Source of the DNA: Acidovorax delafieldii
Lineage (GTDB): Bacteria; Pseudomonadota; Gammaproteobacteria; Burkholderiales; Burkholderiaceae_C
Length of the DNA stretch: 7,488 bases
NCBI GenBank assembly: GCA_002327945.1
Contig: DCVY01000182.1
Location: forward strand, 728-8,215
Direction of reading: 5' to 3'
The first letter of the stretch is position 1; every line of letters begins with the position of its first letter. The notes beneath the pieces were generated by a model. It did no database searches. It saw only the letters and a program-made list of their open reading frames with translations, and was not told the origin of the DNA. The translations under genes were made by a program, and so were the position numbers. Shown here piece after piece: positions 6,789-7,488 of the stretch.

Positions 6789-6806
6789 AACCACCTGCTG
6801 GTTTTA
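6789..6806 (+). terminator. Weak candidate terminator after fabI
   Basis: AACCA (6789-6793) and TGGTT (6799-6803) form a 5-bp stem over CCTGC, continuing into TTTTA. It lies 10 bases after the fabI stop. The stem is short and A/T-closed and the T run is only four bases, so full termination is doubtful; read-through into the ligase gene is possible. Confidence 0.3.
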
Positions 6807-6815
6807 TGGGCAAAT

Positions 6816-6852
6816 CAGCCGGTGGCGATTGCGGACAAATCGCTGCCGGCTG
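6816..6852 (+). promoter_or_regulatory. Strong 15-bp stem-loop in the leader of the ligase gene
   Basis: Arms 6816-6830 and 6838-6852 pair over all 15 positions in RNA, with two adjacent G-U pairs in the middle, around a 7-base loop GCGGACA. The stem ends 16 bases before the ligase ATG, where a ribosome would bind. No T tract follows, so it is not a normal terminator. It may limit ligase translation, stabilise the fabI transcript end, or be a dispersed hairpin element. Confidence 0.55.
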
Positions 6853-6868
6853 CACCATCAATAGCACC

Positions 6869-7488
6869 ATGCACCGCCGAAACTGCCTCGCCCTGCTGGC
6901 ACTCGCCGCATTTCCTGCACTGCCCGCGCTGGCGGCAGACGCGCCGGCCCTGCTGCTGGCGCAGGTCTATCGCCCCGGCCTGCCGCTGGCCGATTACTGG
7001 GTCAGCGAAAAATACGATGGCGTGCGGGGCTTCTGGGACGGCCATACGCTGCGCACCCGTGGCGGCGAGACGGTGCCGGCCCCCGCCTGGTTCACCGCCG
7101 GCTGGCCCGAGGTGCCAATGGACGGAGAACTGTGGGCCGGGCGTGGGCGCTTCAGCCACGCCCAGTCCGCCGCGCGCCAGCAACAGCCCGATGACGCCGC
7201 CTGGCGCCGGATGCGCTTCATGGTGTTTGACCTGCCCGCGCATGGCGGCACATTCGACCAACGCCTCCCGGCCCTGCACGCCGTCGTCGAAGGGCTGCGC
7301 CAGCCATGGGTGCAGGCCGTGCCGCAAAAACGGGTGGCAAACGACGCGGCGCTGCAGGCGCTGCTGCATCGCACGGTGAGCGCCGGTGGCGAGGGCCTGA
7401 TGCTGCACCGGGGCGCATCGCTGTACCGCGCCGGCCGCAGCGACGACCTGGTGAAGCTCAAGACGCATGAGGACTCCGAGGCCCGCGT
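6869..7488 (+). CDS. Secreted LigE-type ATP-dependent DNA ligase (3' end cut by window edge)
   Basis: Small ATP-dependent DNA ligase of the bacterial LigE group, which seals nicks and carries a signal peptide, so it is thought to act in the periplasm. 206 residues are visible. A signal peptide (HRRN, then LALLALAAFPALPALAA) has probable cleavage after A22 or A23. The adenylation domain follows: motif I with nucleophile K48 (EKYDGVRG, 47-54), motif III MDGELW (84-89), motif IIIa RFMVFDLP (116-123), motif IV EGLML (175-179) and motif V LVKLK (194-198). The C-terminal OB domain lies beyond the window. I chose the ATG at 6869 because the signal peptide begins there. An in-frame ATG at 6806 would add 21 polar residues and place the stem-loop in coding sequence. 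Neither start has a clear Shine-Dalgarno. Same strand as fabI, 89 bases after it. Confidence 0.93.
   Translation, partial: MHRRNCLALLALAAFPALPALAADAPALLLAQVYRPGLPLADYWVSEKYDGVRGFWDGHTLRTRGGETVPAPAWFTAGWPEVPMDGELWAGRGRFSHAQSAARQQQPDDAAWRRMRFMVFDLPAHGGTFDQRLPALHAVVEGLRQPWVQAVPQKRVANDAALQALLHRTVSAGGEGLMLHRGASLYRAGRSDDLVKLKTHEDSEAR

Noticed and set aside
6806..6868. Longer ligase from an ATG at 6806
   Set aside because: It would put 21 polar residues ahead of the signal peptide and translate through the stem-loop; it remains possible but is less likely.

Overview
The window is chromosomal DNA from a GC-rich betaproteobacterium, most likely a member of the Comamonadaceae (Acidovorax/Comamonas type). 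The grounds are the codon use, the protein sequences, and two intergenic GC-rich hairpin blocks whose wording I recognise from that family. That placement is from recall, not from a search.

Minus strand, read from about 5865 down to 1: an operon for a microcin C/oligopeptide-type ABC importer, in the order yejA (periplasmic binding protein), yejB (permease), a type II toxin-antitoxin pair (Phd/YefM-like antitoxin, then PIN-domain VapC/FitB-like toxin), yejE (permease), yejF (tandem ATPase, cut off by the window edge). The toxin-antitoxin pair sits exactly between the two permease genes. It has its own promoter and palindromic operator beside the yejB stop codon. Its toxin stop codon overlaps the yejE start codon as ATGA. 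Comamonadaceae-type hairpin blocks occupy the yejA-yejB gap (about 3983-4066) and the yejE-yejF gap (about 985-1094).

Plus strand, divergent from yejA: fabI (NADH-dependent enoyl-ACP reductase, complete, canonical active site), then an 89-base gap with a weak terminator-like hairpin and a strong 15-bp stem-loop, then the 5' part of a secreted LigE-type ATP-dependent DNA ligase that runs off the right edge.

How the parts fit: YejA would deliver peptides to the YejB/YejE channel, powered by YejF. FabI is housekeeping fatty acid synthesis and LigE is probably periplasmic DNA repair or uptake; neither is functionally tied to the importer. The most notable feature is the toxin-antitoxin module built into the transporter operon, so that yejE and yejF lie downstream of a probably autoregulated promoter and yejE depends on translation through the toxin gene. 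There is no gene-free stretch over 300 bases. I see no tRNA, rRNA, CRISPR array or insertion sequence.
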